From: Steinernema hermaphroditum
Taxonomy: Eukaryota > Nematoda > Chromadorea > Rhabditida > Steinernematidae
NCBI GenBank assembly: GCA_030435675.1
Contig: CM059621.1
Location: forward strand, 16,616,001-16,680,000
DNA: 64,000 bases
Direction of reading: 5' to 3'
Position 1 is the stretch's first letter; each line of letters starts with the position of its first letter. Made by a program: the position numbers and the translations under genes. The notes below the pieces were generated by a model. That model saw only the letters and a program-made list of their open reading frames with translations, searched no databases and was not told the DNA's origin. Positions 12,484-22,789 of this stretch are shown piece after piece.

Positions 12484-12635
12484 ACGAAAGAGCTGATGGA
12501 AAATGCATAAGTTCCCCAGTTTTTCATAATCTATAATACTTATGTGCTACATCATTCAGTAAACCTGTTAGTAGTACTTTATCAATCGCTTGAATGGATG
12601 CGGTTAACTCTTCGGTCTTGAAATCACAAGCGCTG

Positions 12636-14081
12636 TCAGGATTTCGTCGGTGTTGCCGCTTTCCGCATGTTGAGAGGGACCACTGGCGAATACATTTGAT
12701 CAGCCCCGGCTTCCCTATTTTTCAGAAGGCCCGCGTACTCATGATCGAATTGTGCACTCTTCTAAACAACGCAAATTAGGTGGCGATACGATGGCCGGTT
12801 TTAATTACCTGCATGAGCGTCGGGTTGTCACCATACACCTTGTGCGCCTGCAGATACGAAAGGATGGATTTGTGCATGTAAACGAATTGTAGGTCTGTCT
12901 GCACCGCCTGACCTCGCATCGTTCGCAGCTTTTGAACGATTTCAACCATCTTCAGTTCCTTCCCGACTAGTGCCGTCTGAATGGCCAGCTCCAGCCCGAC
13001 AACCGTGCCCGTTCGTCCAATTCCCGCTGAACAGTGGACGATAGTGGGACCAGTGGCCCAGCGCGCGATCTTCAAGAGACGGAACGGTGCCTATATGAGA
13101 TAATATAAGATAATATAAGAGACGAGCAACACTATATGGAACTTTACCATAACAGAGTGAGGCACTGACTTATCAGGCCAAGTACGCCACAGATGGTGCT
13201 TTACTGTCATCTTCTGCTTCTTGTGCACGATCTCCAGGGTCGTCTGTATGGTCGTCGTGTCTTCATCATCGATTCCTACATTGCGAACAGCTATACCTGT
13301 AACAGAATAACGGAACATTATCTAAGTGTTTCTAAGAAAATAAACCTCACCAGGCCACTCCATGGCGCAACCGACGTCACGAGGCCAGTACTGCTCGCAC
13401 TTCGGTCGGTTCTCCTCGATAGTTTCGCACAGCATGAATATGTTGCTGACCTTTTCCTGCACCACCATTCGCCAGAAGTCCTTCACTGTTTTGATCATTG
13501 GGGCCTGAGAACAGATGAAGCGGTTCACCAGCGGCTCTCCTTCGACGCGGTTGGCATGGATGTAGTCACCAGCTTCTCCAAGAATAACGCGCGTTTCATC
13601 GATACAAATAACATCTAAAAAATACTTCGTTCATCGGCACAGTAAATTCACAACAACCTTTGTAGCGGTTCTTGTCCATGTTCTGGTCGAACGCAACTCT
13701 AGTGGCGTACTGAGGTGTGAATGGTTTGATTTCCGTTTCATATCGTTTAAGAAGACCCGGAATACCTTGTTCAAAGCAGTCCTAGAGCAACACAATGTAT
13801 GATACATAGTGAACATTCAAAACATACTTGTACGAAATGAAGAAACGCCTGCTTCTGGAAAGCCTTCACTGGTCGATCCCTATCGATAGGAGAATCTTTC
13901 GTGTCCTTCACAGAGTCGCCGGTTCTTTCGCGCCCATCCGCACCCTTCTTCACTCTGTTGTGGAGCTGAAACGGAGATTGTGGGATAAGCGGCACGTATT
14001 AATTAGTACCTTGGACCCGGTTTTCGTGTTCATGTCAGAACGGTGCTTCAAAACTATCGGAACCGACTTCCGCGCGTTCAT
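12636..14081 (-). CDS. Protein tyrosine phosphatase, worm non-receptor type
   Basis: Exons (5' to 3' on the minus strand) 14081-14010, 13965-13828, 13781-13658, 13614-13351, 13296-13148, 13090-12809, 12761-12636 give 384 residues. The PTP domain is complete: substrate loop DKNRYKD, the region CSQAP..TVKDFWRM and ENRPKCEQYWP, the WPD loop (WRTWPDKSVP, Asp near 242), the active-site loop HCSAGIGRTG (Cys near 269) and the Q loop (MRGQAVQTDLQFVYMH). It should therefore be catalytically active. No signal peptide or TM is seen. The last exon (FDHEYAGLL... tail) is inferred from a good CAG|GTAATT donor and an in-frame acceptor; without it the frame ends at 12776. Many worm PTPs of this type are germline or sperm expressed (family knowledge). 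Confidence 0.88.
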
Positions 14082-14190
14082 GGCGAACCCACCGACTGAG
14101 ACAAGATAACCGCGTGCACTGACGGCTCGACTCGCGCAGCATTCGGAACAGCCTGTCTAGACTGAAACTGCAAATATAAGCACGCGTAGG

Positions 14191-15048
14191 GAGACTTTGC
14201 AGAGACTAGAAGCAAACGGCAGCACCCCCCGTGAAACGGCCATCGCACCCTGCACTTGCCCCGCAAGGGCGATCGCCGCAGGATCCCATATTTTCGATAG
14301 GCTCTCTAATCCCAGACGAGTCACTTTCATAAGGCTCATCGGCAAATTTGTGTGCATTTTCGTTTTTCCTGCCACCTAGCCCCATGTAGCATCAAAATAT
14401 GGCTGAATAGCAAAAAAACTTGAATTGAAGATAGGCCTTCTAGCCGGTGTAGCAGAAATTTTTTTTCAGCATATACCGCACATTTTCTTTTTTCACACTT
14501 CTCCGCAAAGACGCCTAGATACGGTTCGCTAGTGAAACACCATGGTCTATGCAGATTTCAGAATCAAGCAGCGAAGAAAGTGACGACAGCACCCCTCGTG
14601 GGTCCCGTCACGATATACTTGCTGTGTCAATTGTGGGATACAATCGCGGAAGAATTCCACGAAAACTCCAAAATTTGCATGCACCGTGTCGTTTGATCGG
14701 GGAACTTTGCGTAGATAGCTTAGAGAAGGGACGTGAAGAGGAAAATAACTGAAAAAATCCAACGACATTTGTAGAAGGACAAAACGCGAATTTTACATGA
14801 TACATTAAGCTTTTTCGTCGTTTCTTTATTATTCAGTCATATTTTGATGCTACATGGGGCTAGGTGGCAATAGAAACGAAAATGCACACAAATTTGCCGA
14901 TGAACCTTATGAAAGTGATTCATCTGGGATTAGGGAGCCTATCGAAAATATGGGATCCTGCGGCGATCGCCCTTGCGGGGCAAGTGCAGGGTGCGATGGC
15001 CGTTTCACGGGGGGGTGCTGCCGTTTGTTTCTAGTCTTTGCAGAGTGT
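14191..15048. mobile_element. Foldback DNA element, about 220-bp inverted arms
   Basis: The segment 14191-14410 reappears as its reverse complement at 14829-15048, with roughly 90 percent identity by eye. The shared text includes CTGCACTTGCCCCGCAAGGG against its complement and CATGTAGCATCAAAATATGG against its complement. About 418 bp of internal sequence has no convincing ORF. This is a classic foldback or long-TIR MITE. I found no clean target duplication; the outer arm ends are fuzzy. It lies only 110 bp upstream of the PTP start codon. Confidence 0.8.
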
Positions 15049-15474
15049 GGCCGCTGATGCAGGTCCACGAATACCCAAGCTCATTGTTGTGTTTCCGAGC
15101 GGTGGAATTTCTGTCGGCAGATGCCGGAGCACAAGCGGTTTTGCTGTGTGCATATCTATAGAAACATTTCGCTGAACGTTTCTGGCATTTACTACTCTGA
15201 GGATTGATTTTTTCGTATTTTAGCACGGTGCGTTCATTAACTTTCATTAACTTTGCTGATTCTACATAACAATGATTGGCTATCAAAACAGTGCACTAAG
15301 ATCCGAAAGAAAGCAGCGTTCCACCCAATTTAAAAATTATGCTGCTTCGGCTGCCTGTCAAATGGATCGACAAACTCATTTGTGTCATGAAGCAGCTTGT
15401 TGCTGGTCATGTCATGAAGTAAGGCGAAAAAGAAAACAACAGCCATTTTATACGCAGATATACTCACAATTCGA

Positions 15475-15693
15475 TCAATAGCGAGTTCTTTCTGACGACA
15501 TCTCCTCGCTCGAGGAAGACAATCTCCGTTGACGCTGTATATATCTACCTGAAATTACAAAGTATTAATGTCAGAAAATTGATTACATGAACTCACTTCT
15601 TCCTGATATGACCGAAATAATCGAGAGCGCGATGTAGCAAATGACGCAACTGACGGAAAGTACGATGAAGACGATAAGTGCTGGGTGCAGCAT
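15475..15693 (-). CDS. Small single-pass membrane protein (putative)
   Basis: Exons 15693-15597 and 15548-15475 give 56 residues: a hydrophobic N-terminal half (LIVFIVLSVSCVICYIALSI) and a polar tail with RQRR and SSSSEE. The split by a 48-nt intron with GTGAGT donor and TTTCAG acceptor supports a gene. Two other frames across the first exon are also open, and one of them stays open through the second exon, so the reading frame is not certain. No family is recognised. It lies between the pseudokinase and the PTP on the same strand. Confidence 0.4.
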
Positions 15694-16074
15694 CTCGTCC
15701 TTCGAATAGCAGATACCACAAAACCTGTTCCACAGGAGGTAACGTTGGAACCGACTTCTCTACTTGGCGAAACTGAATCAACTAAATCCAAAACAGGTAA
15801 ATATAACGAGACACACGTTCCAGACAGTCTACAGAGAAAACAGGGGAAGGAACTGCTGCATCCGCGTAAGAGAACGATGCTCCTCACATGGGCAGGACCT
15901 TCTTGATGCTAGAAATCCCAGCAAAATGGATACAACAAACATAACAAAAGATCTTAGCTCCCAATAATAGCACTTTGAATATGACATCATCTTGTACCTG
16001 TTTCACTATCCATTGGTACCCTCATACGTAAATCAAAATATCACACATTATATTATGCACATGCTGCTCCAACT
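15694..16074. other. Short intergenic gap, nothing seen
   Basis: AT-rich sequence between the small membrane protein gene and the 3' end of the pseudokinase. No feature stands out. Confidence 0.4.
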
Positions 16075-18739
16075 TCAATCCCCCGCAGAGGTGAATAGCC
16101 AATGGGGAAGCTGGAACTTCGATTCTGGATCCTTGCGTTCGATGGCCCTCTTGAAGAAGCCTAAGAACTCCTCATAGTCCTGCTGAGTCAACACTGTATG
16201 ACTTTCCATAGTGTACAAACGCCTAAAATTTGGATTACTATGCTGAAAGGGATGAGCTCCTACTTATAAAGGAAGCGTATCTCTTGCGGCAACTTTTTGA
16301 ACTCCAGTGAACTGTAAAAGATCGCCTTCTGCTGCTTCACGCGACGCTCTTCGAACACCGACCGCCAGGGCAACCTAAAAAACGGACAGTGCATCATTAA
16401 AAATGACCAGTGAACAGTGATGCCGACGAGTCCGAAAACGACTCGAGACTCGGACTCGGACTCGATGGGTTTTTGGGCATCGAGTCCGGACTCGGACTCG
16501 GACTCGTTTGAAAATTGCCATCGAGTCCGGACTCGGACTCGGACTCGTTTCAAAATTCCAAACGAGTCCGGACTCGGACTCGGACTCGATGGCTTTTCGA
16601 GCATCGAGTCCGGACTCGAGACTCGAGTCCAAACGAGTCCGGACTCGAGTCCGCAAACGAGTCCCGGCGCGCGTCACTTTCATTTGTGACGGTTGATTAC
16701 GGTGAACTTTTTTCGCGCTCTTTCGTATGGGTTCTGCAGCTATTGTTTGCTGCGTATCATTTCCAAGTTTTCTTGCGCCGACTCCACTCAATTCCAGCAG
16801 TCCGCCCGTAATTTTTGAATGAATCCTTCCGTAATTTTTGATTGAGTTGAACGTACTTTCAAAAAATACTGAAACTTTCAATTTTAATATTTGCTGTCCT
16901 GTAATAATGGATGGACTTGCTGATGCCTCACCCGGCAGTCGTGAAGAAGAGCCCGACTCTACGTCGGAGAAAGAGCCGGATTCTACGCCGGATTTTACGT
17001 CGGACTCTACGTCGACAGATTTATACAGATTTATTTTGCGATCTCATATTGCTTCACAATGTCGCACCCCAATTTCTACGTCGACACCAACAGAAAACAA
17101 TGTTACCGTCCCGGTATTTATTGCTGTTGGTAGTCAGAAACGGAAGGACCGGAGAACGGAATCGGTCTGGCAGTTCTTCGAGCAAGTTGAAAAAGGCGTA
17201 CGATGCAAGTAAGTTTCAGCCACCTTGAGCAAAAGTGAACAAGAGTTTTAGAGCTTGCAAATTGGAGTTATCAGGGCGAGTAAGCAGTTCCATGAGGAAG
17301 CACCTTAAGACAAAACATCCAGCTCTGCACTTAGAACGTTCTTAATCATGAACTTTAAGTTCTTATCCAACTGTTGATACTTTTTACCCGTTTTTGTTGT
17401 TGTTACTCATTGTTGATTTACATAAAACTGAGGAAGCGAGACCAGAACATTATCACTTTTTAGCTCTCCCGCCGAAATCCGATATTCGGACTCGTTTAGG
17501 ACTCGAGACTCGACGAGTCCGGCGAATTTTTTCGAGTCCGGACTCGGACTCGTTTGGAAATCCGAAACGAGTCCGGACTCGGACTCGGACTCGATGGGTT
17601 TTTGGGCATCGAGTCCGGACTCGGACTCGGACTCGTTTGGAAATTCGAAACGAGTCCGGACTCGGACTCGGACTCGATGGGATTTCGGACTCGTTCGGCA
17701 TCACTGCCAGTGAATACCTTCCGGAAATCATTTCGGCGACGATGTAAATGACCGAGATGATGTCGTCAGCGGGGCACTGGTCGCGACCGTTGTGTGCTCG
17801 CAGCGACGAGTAGCGCAGGGTGCCGACGAAGGGAACGTAGGGCCGAGGCTTCATCGGCCATGGCATCGCGAGGCTCAGGTCGATGAACATCAGCGATGTG
17901 GCGAGGTTCTCCAAGGTGGCGACGTTCTTGCAGGCAAAGCTGTGTGGAGAGACGAGACGATGTACGAAACCAGCGCGGTGAAGAGCAGCCAATGCGCGGA
18001 TCATTCCCATCCCGACAGTCAACGAGAGAAGCAGCGGAACATAGCTGAAATGTAAGATTTGTACGGAAATCAAAGTCATCAATAATCAAATTTTTGCTCG
18101 AAACTCGCATCGTTATTTCGCAACGGTCATAGATACACCTTATCCAAGCCTTGCGACTTGTCGGCTCAAATGACTTGTGGCAGCTTGCTAACACTCTTAT
18201 ATTCCACCATACATGCACAACCGCATAAAAACTGACCCAGTAGGAGACAAACTCATGATTGCAGCCAGATTGATCGTATCATGCTGCACAACAATAACCG
18301 GGCGCGTCAACCATTCGGGATCCCGCTCGCGTTGCTGTTCTTGCTCCAAACCGAAGATCAACTGAACAGCATATAGCACAAGAACAGAGGACAAAACTCA
18401 CATCAGGAATCCTGCCGAACTTCACCAGTTTCGGAAAATGCTTCGAGCGGCCCCGGCACTTCTCCAGAACGCGCACTGTTGCCGAGATGGAATTCATCGA
18501 ACGCTCCTGCGGCACATCGTTCCGTGGGATATACGCGTAGTAGAGCTAAAGAACGGAATGAAGAAGAGAACGAAACACACTGAGCGCACGGTGTCAGGAT
18601 TCTTCGCGTCGAAAACACTGTAGATCATGAAATCGCGGTCCACGGAGTCGTCGATCGGCGCGATGATCACGTACTTGCCGTGGATGATGCCGCATACGTT
18701 GAACGGGATCTCCTCGATCTCGCCCATAAAGTCGCCCAT
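16075..18739 (-). CDS. CK1-family pseudokinase
   Basis: Exons 18739-18590, 18545-18402, 18361-18253, 18193-18139, 18044-17718, 16374-16264, 16222-16075 give 347 residues. The fold matches worm CK1/TTBK-like kinases: GMIRALAALHRAGFVHR before the catalytic loop, VGTLRYSSLRAHNGRDQ in the activation segment and DDIISVIYIVAEMISGRLPW after it. The catalytic residues are lost: the HRD motif reads HRLVSPHSF, DFG reads DLSLA, and the VAxK lysine position reads YAYIP. It should therefore bind partners rather than phosphorylate (inference). Intron 5 (16375-17717) was once 43 nt and has been enlarged by a hAT-type transposon. The 55-nt fourth exon is the least certain part of the model. Confidence 0.78.
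16430..16670. repeat. Left subterminal GAGTCCGGACTC array
   Basis: About five copies of the 12-bp perfect palindrome GAGTCCGGACTC with interspersed GGACTCG words. The matching right array is at 17490-17690. Such subterminal repeats are typical transposase binding sites in hAT elements. Confidence 0.85.
16907..17345 (+). CDS. Solo BED zinc-finger protein of the hAT-type element
   Basis: Exons 16907-17208 and 17252-17345 (43-nt intron, GTAAGT donor) give 131 residues. The N-terminus is acidic and Ser/Thr/Asp rich (EEEPDSTSEKEPDSTPD). The C-terminus is a BED finger: SVWQFFEQVEKGVRCK, CKACK (C-x2-C), then MRKHLKTKHP (H-x4-H). BED fingers bind DNA and form the N-terminal domain of hAT transposases; here the stop comes right after the finger, so the RNase H-like core is absent. 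The gene is antisense to the host pseudokinase. It may be a truncated transposase, or a transposon-encoded DNA-binding protein. Confidence 0.75.
17490..17690. repeat. Right subterminal GAGTCCGGACTC array
   Basis: Counterpart of the left array, again with about five palindromic units and the linker ATGGGTTTTTGGGCATCGAG shared with the left side. Because each unit is palindromic, the arrays can pair both within and between ends. Confidence 0.85.
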
Positions 18740-19047
18740 CTTCGGCCGACTCTCACTTGGCTAGTTGCGGGAATAAACGCCTGCGACATTTAGCGCGGTA
18801 CTGTCCGTTGTCTACTAGACGAGACTGAATGTCGAGGTGTAAAAGTGGAGAAGTCACGCCTGCGGCGAAACTGTGTGAGAGTTGCCTGAGGAGGGAATGC
18901 CACCGGATAGCGTAACCCCAATCACCCCGAAAGTGATGCCATCTTCTTATACGGGTATTATGTCTGGAAGCAATGCAAATCCCCTTTTTTAAGACCCTAC
19001 TTGGTGCTAAGAGCACTTCATAAAGAAAACAAGCCAACTGATTCAAG

Positions 19048-19731
19048 ATGTTCGCACCTGCTTTCTACCAACAGCCACCTCTATTCTGCCCCACATCTCC
19101 TGGACACAAAGAATTAGATGTTTTCATCGCCGAACTTCTCTCTGTGGCCCAGAGCCCCTTCACCGTCTTCGTCCTTCGATCCGCCTCGCTTCAAGAGAAG
19201 CGCGGGATCAAGAACGTTGACAAGACCCTTCCTCTGCACGGCACCCTCATGGAGTGGGCCACCCTCCTCCTACAGGCCGCCGTCACTAGAGGAGACGCCC
19301 CTCAAACGGCCCACCAGTGGAAGAACGCCGTCCTCTTCGTCGCCGAAGCCCTCCGGAACCAAGGACTCCGTCCGGAACTCCTCGACGAGCTCTGGTTCCA
19401 AGCAAACGGCCACGTCCTCCAGTTCATCCTCGCCCGCTACGTGGCCATCTCCAAAGAAGCGAAGTTCTTCGTGGCCCAACGGCCCCTCCCCGCCTTCTTT
19501 ACGGGACTCCTCTGCTTCGCCAGCCACTTCGCCAAGCACGCCGTCTGCCTGGGCATGACCCCCACGCAGTACCTCCTGAAAGCCCAGGAACTCTTCCTCC
19601 AGCGGCCCTTCCACGAGAACGGCTGCAAAGTGTTCCGCAAACACGGGTGGACCCTCTACCTAAACGACCGCCCCGACGGCGTTTTCATCAAGACGCTCCA
19701 TCTGAAGGCCGCCTACCACCCGAAGCACTAG
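19048..19731 (+). CDS. Intronless orphan protein, GC3-rich
   Basis: A single open frame of 227 residues. Codons end mostly in C or G, unlike most neighbours. The protein is largely helical and mildly hydrophobic, with segments such as GTLMEWATLLLQAAV, HVLQFILARYVAI and FFTGLLCFASHFAKHAV. There is no signal peptide and no clear TM. A TATAAA-like TCATAAAG precedes the ATG by about 30 bp. I do not recognise it. Lack of introns in an intron-rich neighbourhood suggests a retrogene or a recently acquired gene (inference). Confidence 0.65.
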   Translation: MFAPAFYQQPPLFCPTSPGHKELDVFIAELLSVAQSPFTVFVLRSASLQEKRGIKNVDKTLPLHGTLMEWATLLLQAAVTRGDAPQTAHQWKNAVLFVAEALRNQGLRPELLDELWFQANGHVLQFILARYVAISKEAKFFVAQRPLPAFFTGLLCFASHFAKHAVCLGMTPTQYLLKAQELFLQRPFHENGCKVFRKHGWTLYLNDRPDGVFIKTLHLKAAYHPKH

Positions 19732-20103
19732 CAACTATGTATTTCTATTACGTATCTACAGTATATCGACTATCAACATAAATGAACTAAGCCCTTTTGT
19801 GTATAAGTAGCAATTAGGGAAGTGGGGAGCAATGCTTAATCCTCCCTCTGAATGCCACTTTTTTTCCAAATACCATGTGAAGAACGATTGAAAAAGAGAA
19901 CCTGAAAGTGGAACGGCTTCCCCGATTAACGTTTTTTTCATGACTCTCATCCAGAAAACTCCTATTGGTCTCGCCGCGATTTCAGAGTGCGCGAAGTGAA
20001 TATGCGCGAATTTTGTCGTAGTCGACCTTTTGCGCTTTTGTTTTTCAGGTTCCCTTTAGTCCTGCGAGGTGCATTTTCTGATCATCTGCTTCCAGGCCAC
20101 AGA
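19732..20103. other. Intergenic gap upstream of the SLD5 gene
   Basis: AT-rich; no gene seen. TTTTTCAG at 20042-20049 could be a spliced-leader acceptor for the downstream gene, 55 nt before its ATG. Confidence 0.4.
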
Positions 20104-21317
20104 ATGTCAGATTCGTTAGACAGCCGCGAACGCGATCTTTTCGACAGCGCCACAACTGGCGACTCTTCGGCGCCCACCGACAGGGCTCTCGTGAATCTTC
20201 CACCGAGCGGAACCGAGAGCGACGAGGATGACGAAGAAGATGCGATGACGGCGGCGGAGGTGCTGAAGCAGATGAACGAAATCTGGCTGAACGAGAATGC
20301 ATCGCCGACTCTTCTGCCCCACCGCGACGAGATTGTGCAGTTGCTGCTTGGCTGTATCCGCGATATGGAGGAGAACTTCGCCAACAACCGCGACAACCCC
20401 GACTTCCAGCTCATAATAAACGTGCACCAGCTCGAAGTGCATCGTTTGACCTACATCATCAACGATTACCTCAGGTCTGTTTTGCTGTCGACGTTGTTTG
20501 CACGTTTGAGGAAATAAGGCGGTAAAATTGAAGCATACGGCTGGTATTCGTGGACGTGAAATTTTTTCAGATTTGCGCTAACGTAGGTTGGAGGAAGAAT
20601 TATTTCCTTGGTGCCCGTTTAGTCGGCATGGTATGTGTATGCCGTAACTTCTGGACACCCCACAGTAGCATGTTCCGCTGCAAGTAGGGGCTAAGCTCAT
20701 GTGATCCGATAGAGGTTCATGGACACATCGCTCTCGGTTGCTCTTTGTTGTGTCTGTGATGCCTGGACAGAAGTAGTTTAAAAACATGGGATTGTGTTAA
20801 TGACTTGCCTGTGTTTTTCTCGACTAACGTAAATCTGCGAATGATTCGTTGTTTCAAGTTTTAGTTGTCAATGGTTTCAGAAAACGACTCGAAAAGATCG
20901 ACACGTATCCCGAGCAGATCATGTTGGAGGATAAAGCGCGCATCGAGAGTGGCTGCAATCCGAACAAAGTGCTTCTGAGCGCCGAAGAGCGAACATATGT
21001 TAACAAACGCCTACTTGCCGACAAAGAGATGATGGACAGAGTATTCTTGAATAAATTGCCTGAAGCACTTCGGACGCTTCACGCCCCAGGCCAAGATCTC
21101 AGTGTGGAGCGCGTTTTCCTACAAGTCAACTCGGAACCCGTAAGTCAATCTTTATCTGCTGTGACGGCATTCCTTTTAGGTCAGTGGAATCGCAATGCCG
21201 GATATGAAGGAGCCCGATTCGGAATATCTCATCGACTTGGAGCCCCGATCTCGGCATCTTCTACCCTTCTTGAGTGTTCGCGACGCACTCGAGGAGAATA
21301 AGGTCCGTCTTATGTGA
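20104..21317 (+). CDS. sld-5: GINS complex subunit SLD5
   Basis: Exons 20104-20474, 20881-21139, 21180-21317 give 255 residues. Landmarks of Sld5/GINS4: an acidic N-terminus, MTAAEVLKQMNEIWLNE, LLPHRDEIVQLLL, DPDFQ-like NPDFQLIINVHQLEVHR, DYLRKRLEKIDTYP, and a C-terminal B domain ending VSGIAMPDMKEPD...LPFLSVRDALEENKVRL. GINS is the Sld5-Psf1-Psf2-Psf3 tetramer that joins MCM2-7 and CDC45 to form the replicative CMG helicase in the nucleus. Length is about 30 residues over the usual 220, all in the N-terminus. An upstream in-frame stretch exists, but the ATG at 20104 gives the expected family start. Confidence 0.88.
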
Positions 21318-21679
21318 TGCTGTACAATTTTAAAGAAATAACATGTGGTCGTTGTCGCCGTGCCTCTGCGTAATGTTGCCCACATAAAGGAATGGCACAA
21401 CTTTCGTATCGCCGACGAAACGGTTCTTGAGCTTACGGTATCCGGTGGCATTGCTTTCTGGGATAGCTCGACTACAGTCTCATCTTGCACCTTTACGTCT
21501 AGCAGTGTTGCTCAAGTGATATTTGTGAGTCACTCTTAGTTTCACGTGCGGAACGGCTGGTCGTGTAACAGAGGCTTTGTTTTGACCACGCCGCATCCCC
21601 CTCATCCACCAAGGCGCTCTTCCACTTCCACTAGTAGCTGTTGAGTGCTAATCGCGTAAATCGAAACGACATCGAATTC

Positions 21680-22639
21680 ATGGAGAACCCTCCGGTTGAA
21701 AACTCTCTGTGTTCTATCAAAACGGATCGGCGGGAAAAACCTGAGCACCTGATACCGGCGATACGGCGCATTATTGACCGATGCTTTATGAAGATCTACG
21801 TGATGAGGGGCAAGATGGAGCTGCGGGAACTGCCAGACGAGTACTGCGCAAAAATCCACAAATGTTTCGCCTACCAGAAGGATGTCGACGAGATCATCGG
21901 CCGACTCGAAAACGTGGTGCAGCAGAATCCCGCGGTACGCAGCGCAGGCGCCATCGAAGCAAAGAGGAGACAGAATCCTTTCGAGCTGCTCGCAGGAAGC
22001 GTGAAGCATTTCCGTGTGACTCTAACGAATGAAGAAAATAAGGTGGACCTCGTTGTCTGTTTGCGTGATTTTAACTTACTTTCTAGGAGTCGCTGGTCTC
22101 AATCGAAAGCATGTTGAGGCGTTTGGCAATCTACGATCGGGAAGTGCAAGTGAAAAGCCGAAGAGCCATGCCAAACATGCGCCGATACACGTCTTCCGAG
22201 ATGTCGCTTCTGCGAAAGGGGCAAAAAAGGGTTCTCCAGCGTTTGTGTTGGGTGGATTTTTTTAAATATAAGGTATAGGATAACTGACGTTTTGTGGAAC
22301 GGAGGACATTGCAGTTACTAAATAACAGATGTAATATTTCAGGAACGTACGTCTAAAACAGTAGTTGACATAGAGAATGCGGCGTGTGCGGTTGAAATGT
22401 GCAACATGCAAATAGGTATGTTGAAAAAATACTCAGAAAAACTGCCGGAATATAAAGCCGCCCATCAGCAGGAAGTCATCGAGGTGGGTGAACTGTAGCG
22501 TCTATGGTTTTCAAAATGACATTTTCAGTTCTTCGGAATACTCATGAAAAACTACCGGAAGGTCACTATGGATATCATAGTAACTCTGGAAGCACTCGGT
22601 GTCCATGCTTTCCTCGAAGATCCCAGTACGACCAAATAA
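21680..22639 (+). CDS. Helical, possibly BAR-like protein
   Basis: Exons 21680-22042, 22087-22272, 22343-22483, 22529-22639 give 266 residues, all phase 0. It is predicted almost wholly helical with heptad character (KDVDEIIGRLENVVQQN, SIESMLRRLAIYDREV, IGMLKKYSEKLPEYKAAH) and ends FFGILMKNYRKVTMDIIVTLEALGVHAFL. The order of long helices plus the NPFELLAGSV piece resembles BAR/arfaptin-type membrane-curvature domains, but no signature is decisive. The 21344-21525 stretch upstream is open and ends at a GTGAGT donor, so a further 5' exon may exist. It lies 362 nt downstream of sld-5 on the same strand. Confidence 0.55.
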
Positions 22640-22789
22640 AGTAATAAGACCTGGGTGCAATAAATAAAACTAACTGATCAAACTACTGCACCCCCCACAG
22701 TTACAATTGGGCTGAATCAAAAATGAGAGGAGCACGATGGTGCTCAAGGGACAGTCAACATTCATCTACAAGCAAACGTAACAAGACAT

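Larger units (their letters stand above)
16415..17706 (+). mobile_element. hAT-type DNA transposon with 8-bp TSD, inside the pseudokinase intron
   Basis: The 1292-bp element is flanked by a perfect 8-bp direct repeat, CCAGTGAA, at 16407-16414 and 17707-17714. Its ends are inverted: CAGTGATGCCGACGAGTCCG at the left, and the complement of CAGTGATGCCGAACGAGTCC at the right. CAGTG ends plus an 8-bp duplication are hAT hallmarks. About 250 bp at each end is an array of the palindrome GAGTCCGGACTC and the word GGACTCG; a 60-bp unit is shared in direct orientation by both arrays (about 16455-16512 and 17580-17637). The centre carries one BED-finger gene and no transposase catalytic domain, so the element is non-autonomous. 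Removing it leaves a normal 43-nt phase-2 intron. Confidence 0.9.

Noticed and set aside
12776..12808. PTP ending at the in-frame stop at 12776
   Set aside because: A good donor at 12808 and an in-frame final exon (12761-12636) with a typical worm PTP tail make the spliced end more likely.
16430..17690. Regular short repeats that look like an array
   Set aside because: Not a CRISPR: the units are palindromic, overlap without spacers, and lie inside a eukaryotic DNA transposon.
19118..19781. Open frames overlapping the 19048 gene in other frames and antisense
   Set aside because: Produced by the strong GC3 bias; compositions are Arg/Pro or Ser rich and do not look like proteins.
21344..21525. 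Possible extra first exon for the helical gene at 21680
   Set aside because: Open and ends in GTGAGT with phase-0 fit to an acceptor at 21635, but no start codon or upstream acceptor was found.
20104..22639. sld-5 and the helical gene as an operon
   Set aside because: Same strand and 362-nt spacing, but no convincing splice acceptor just upstream of 21680; left open.
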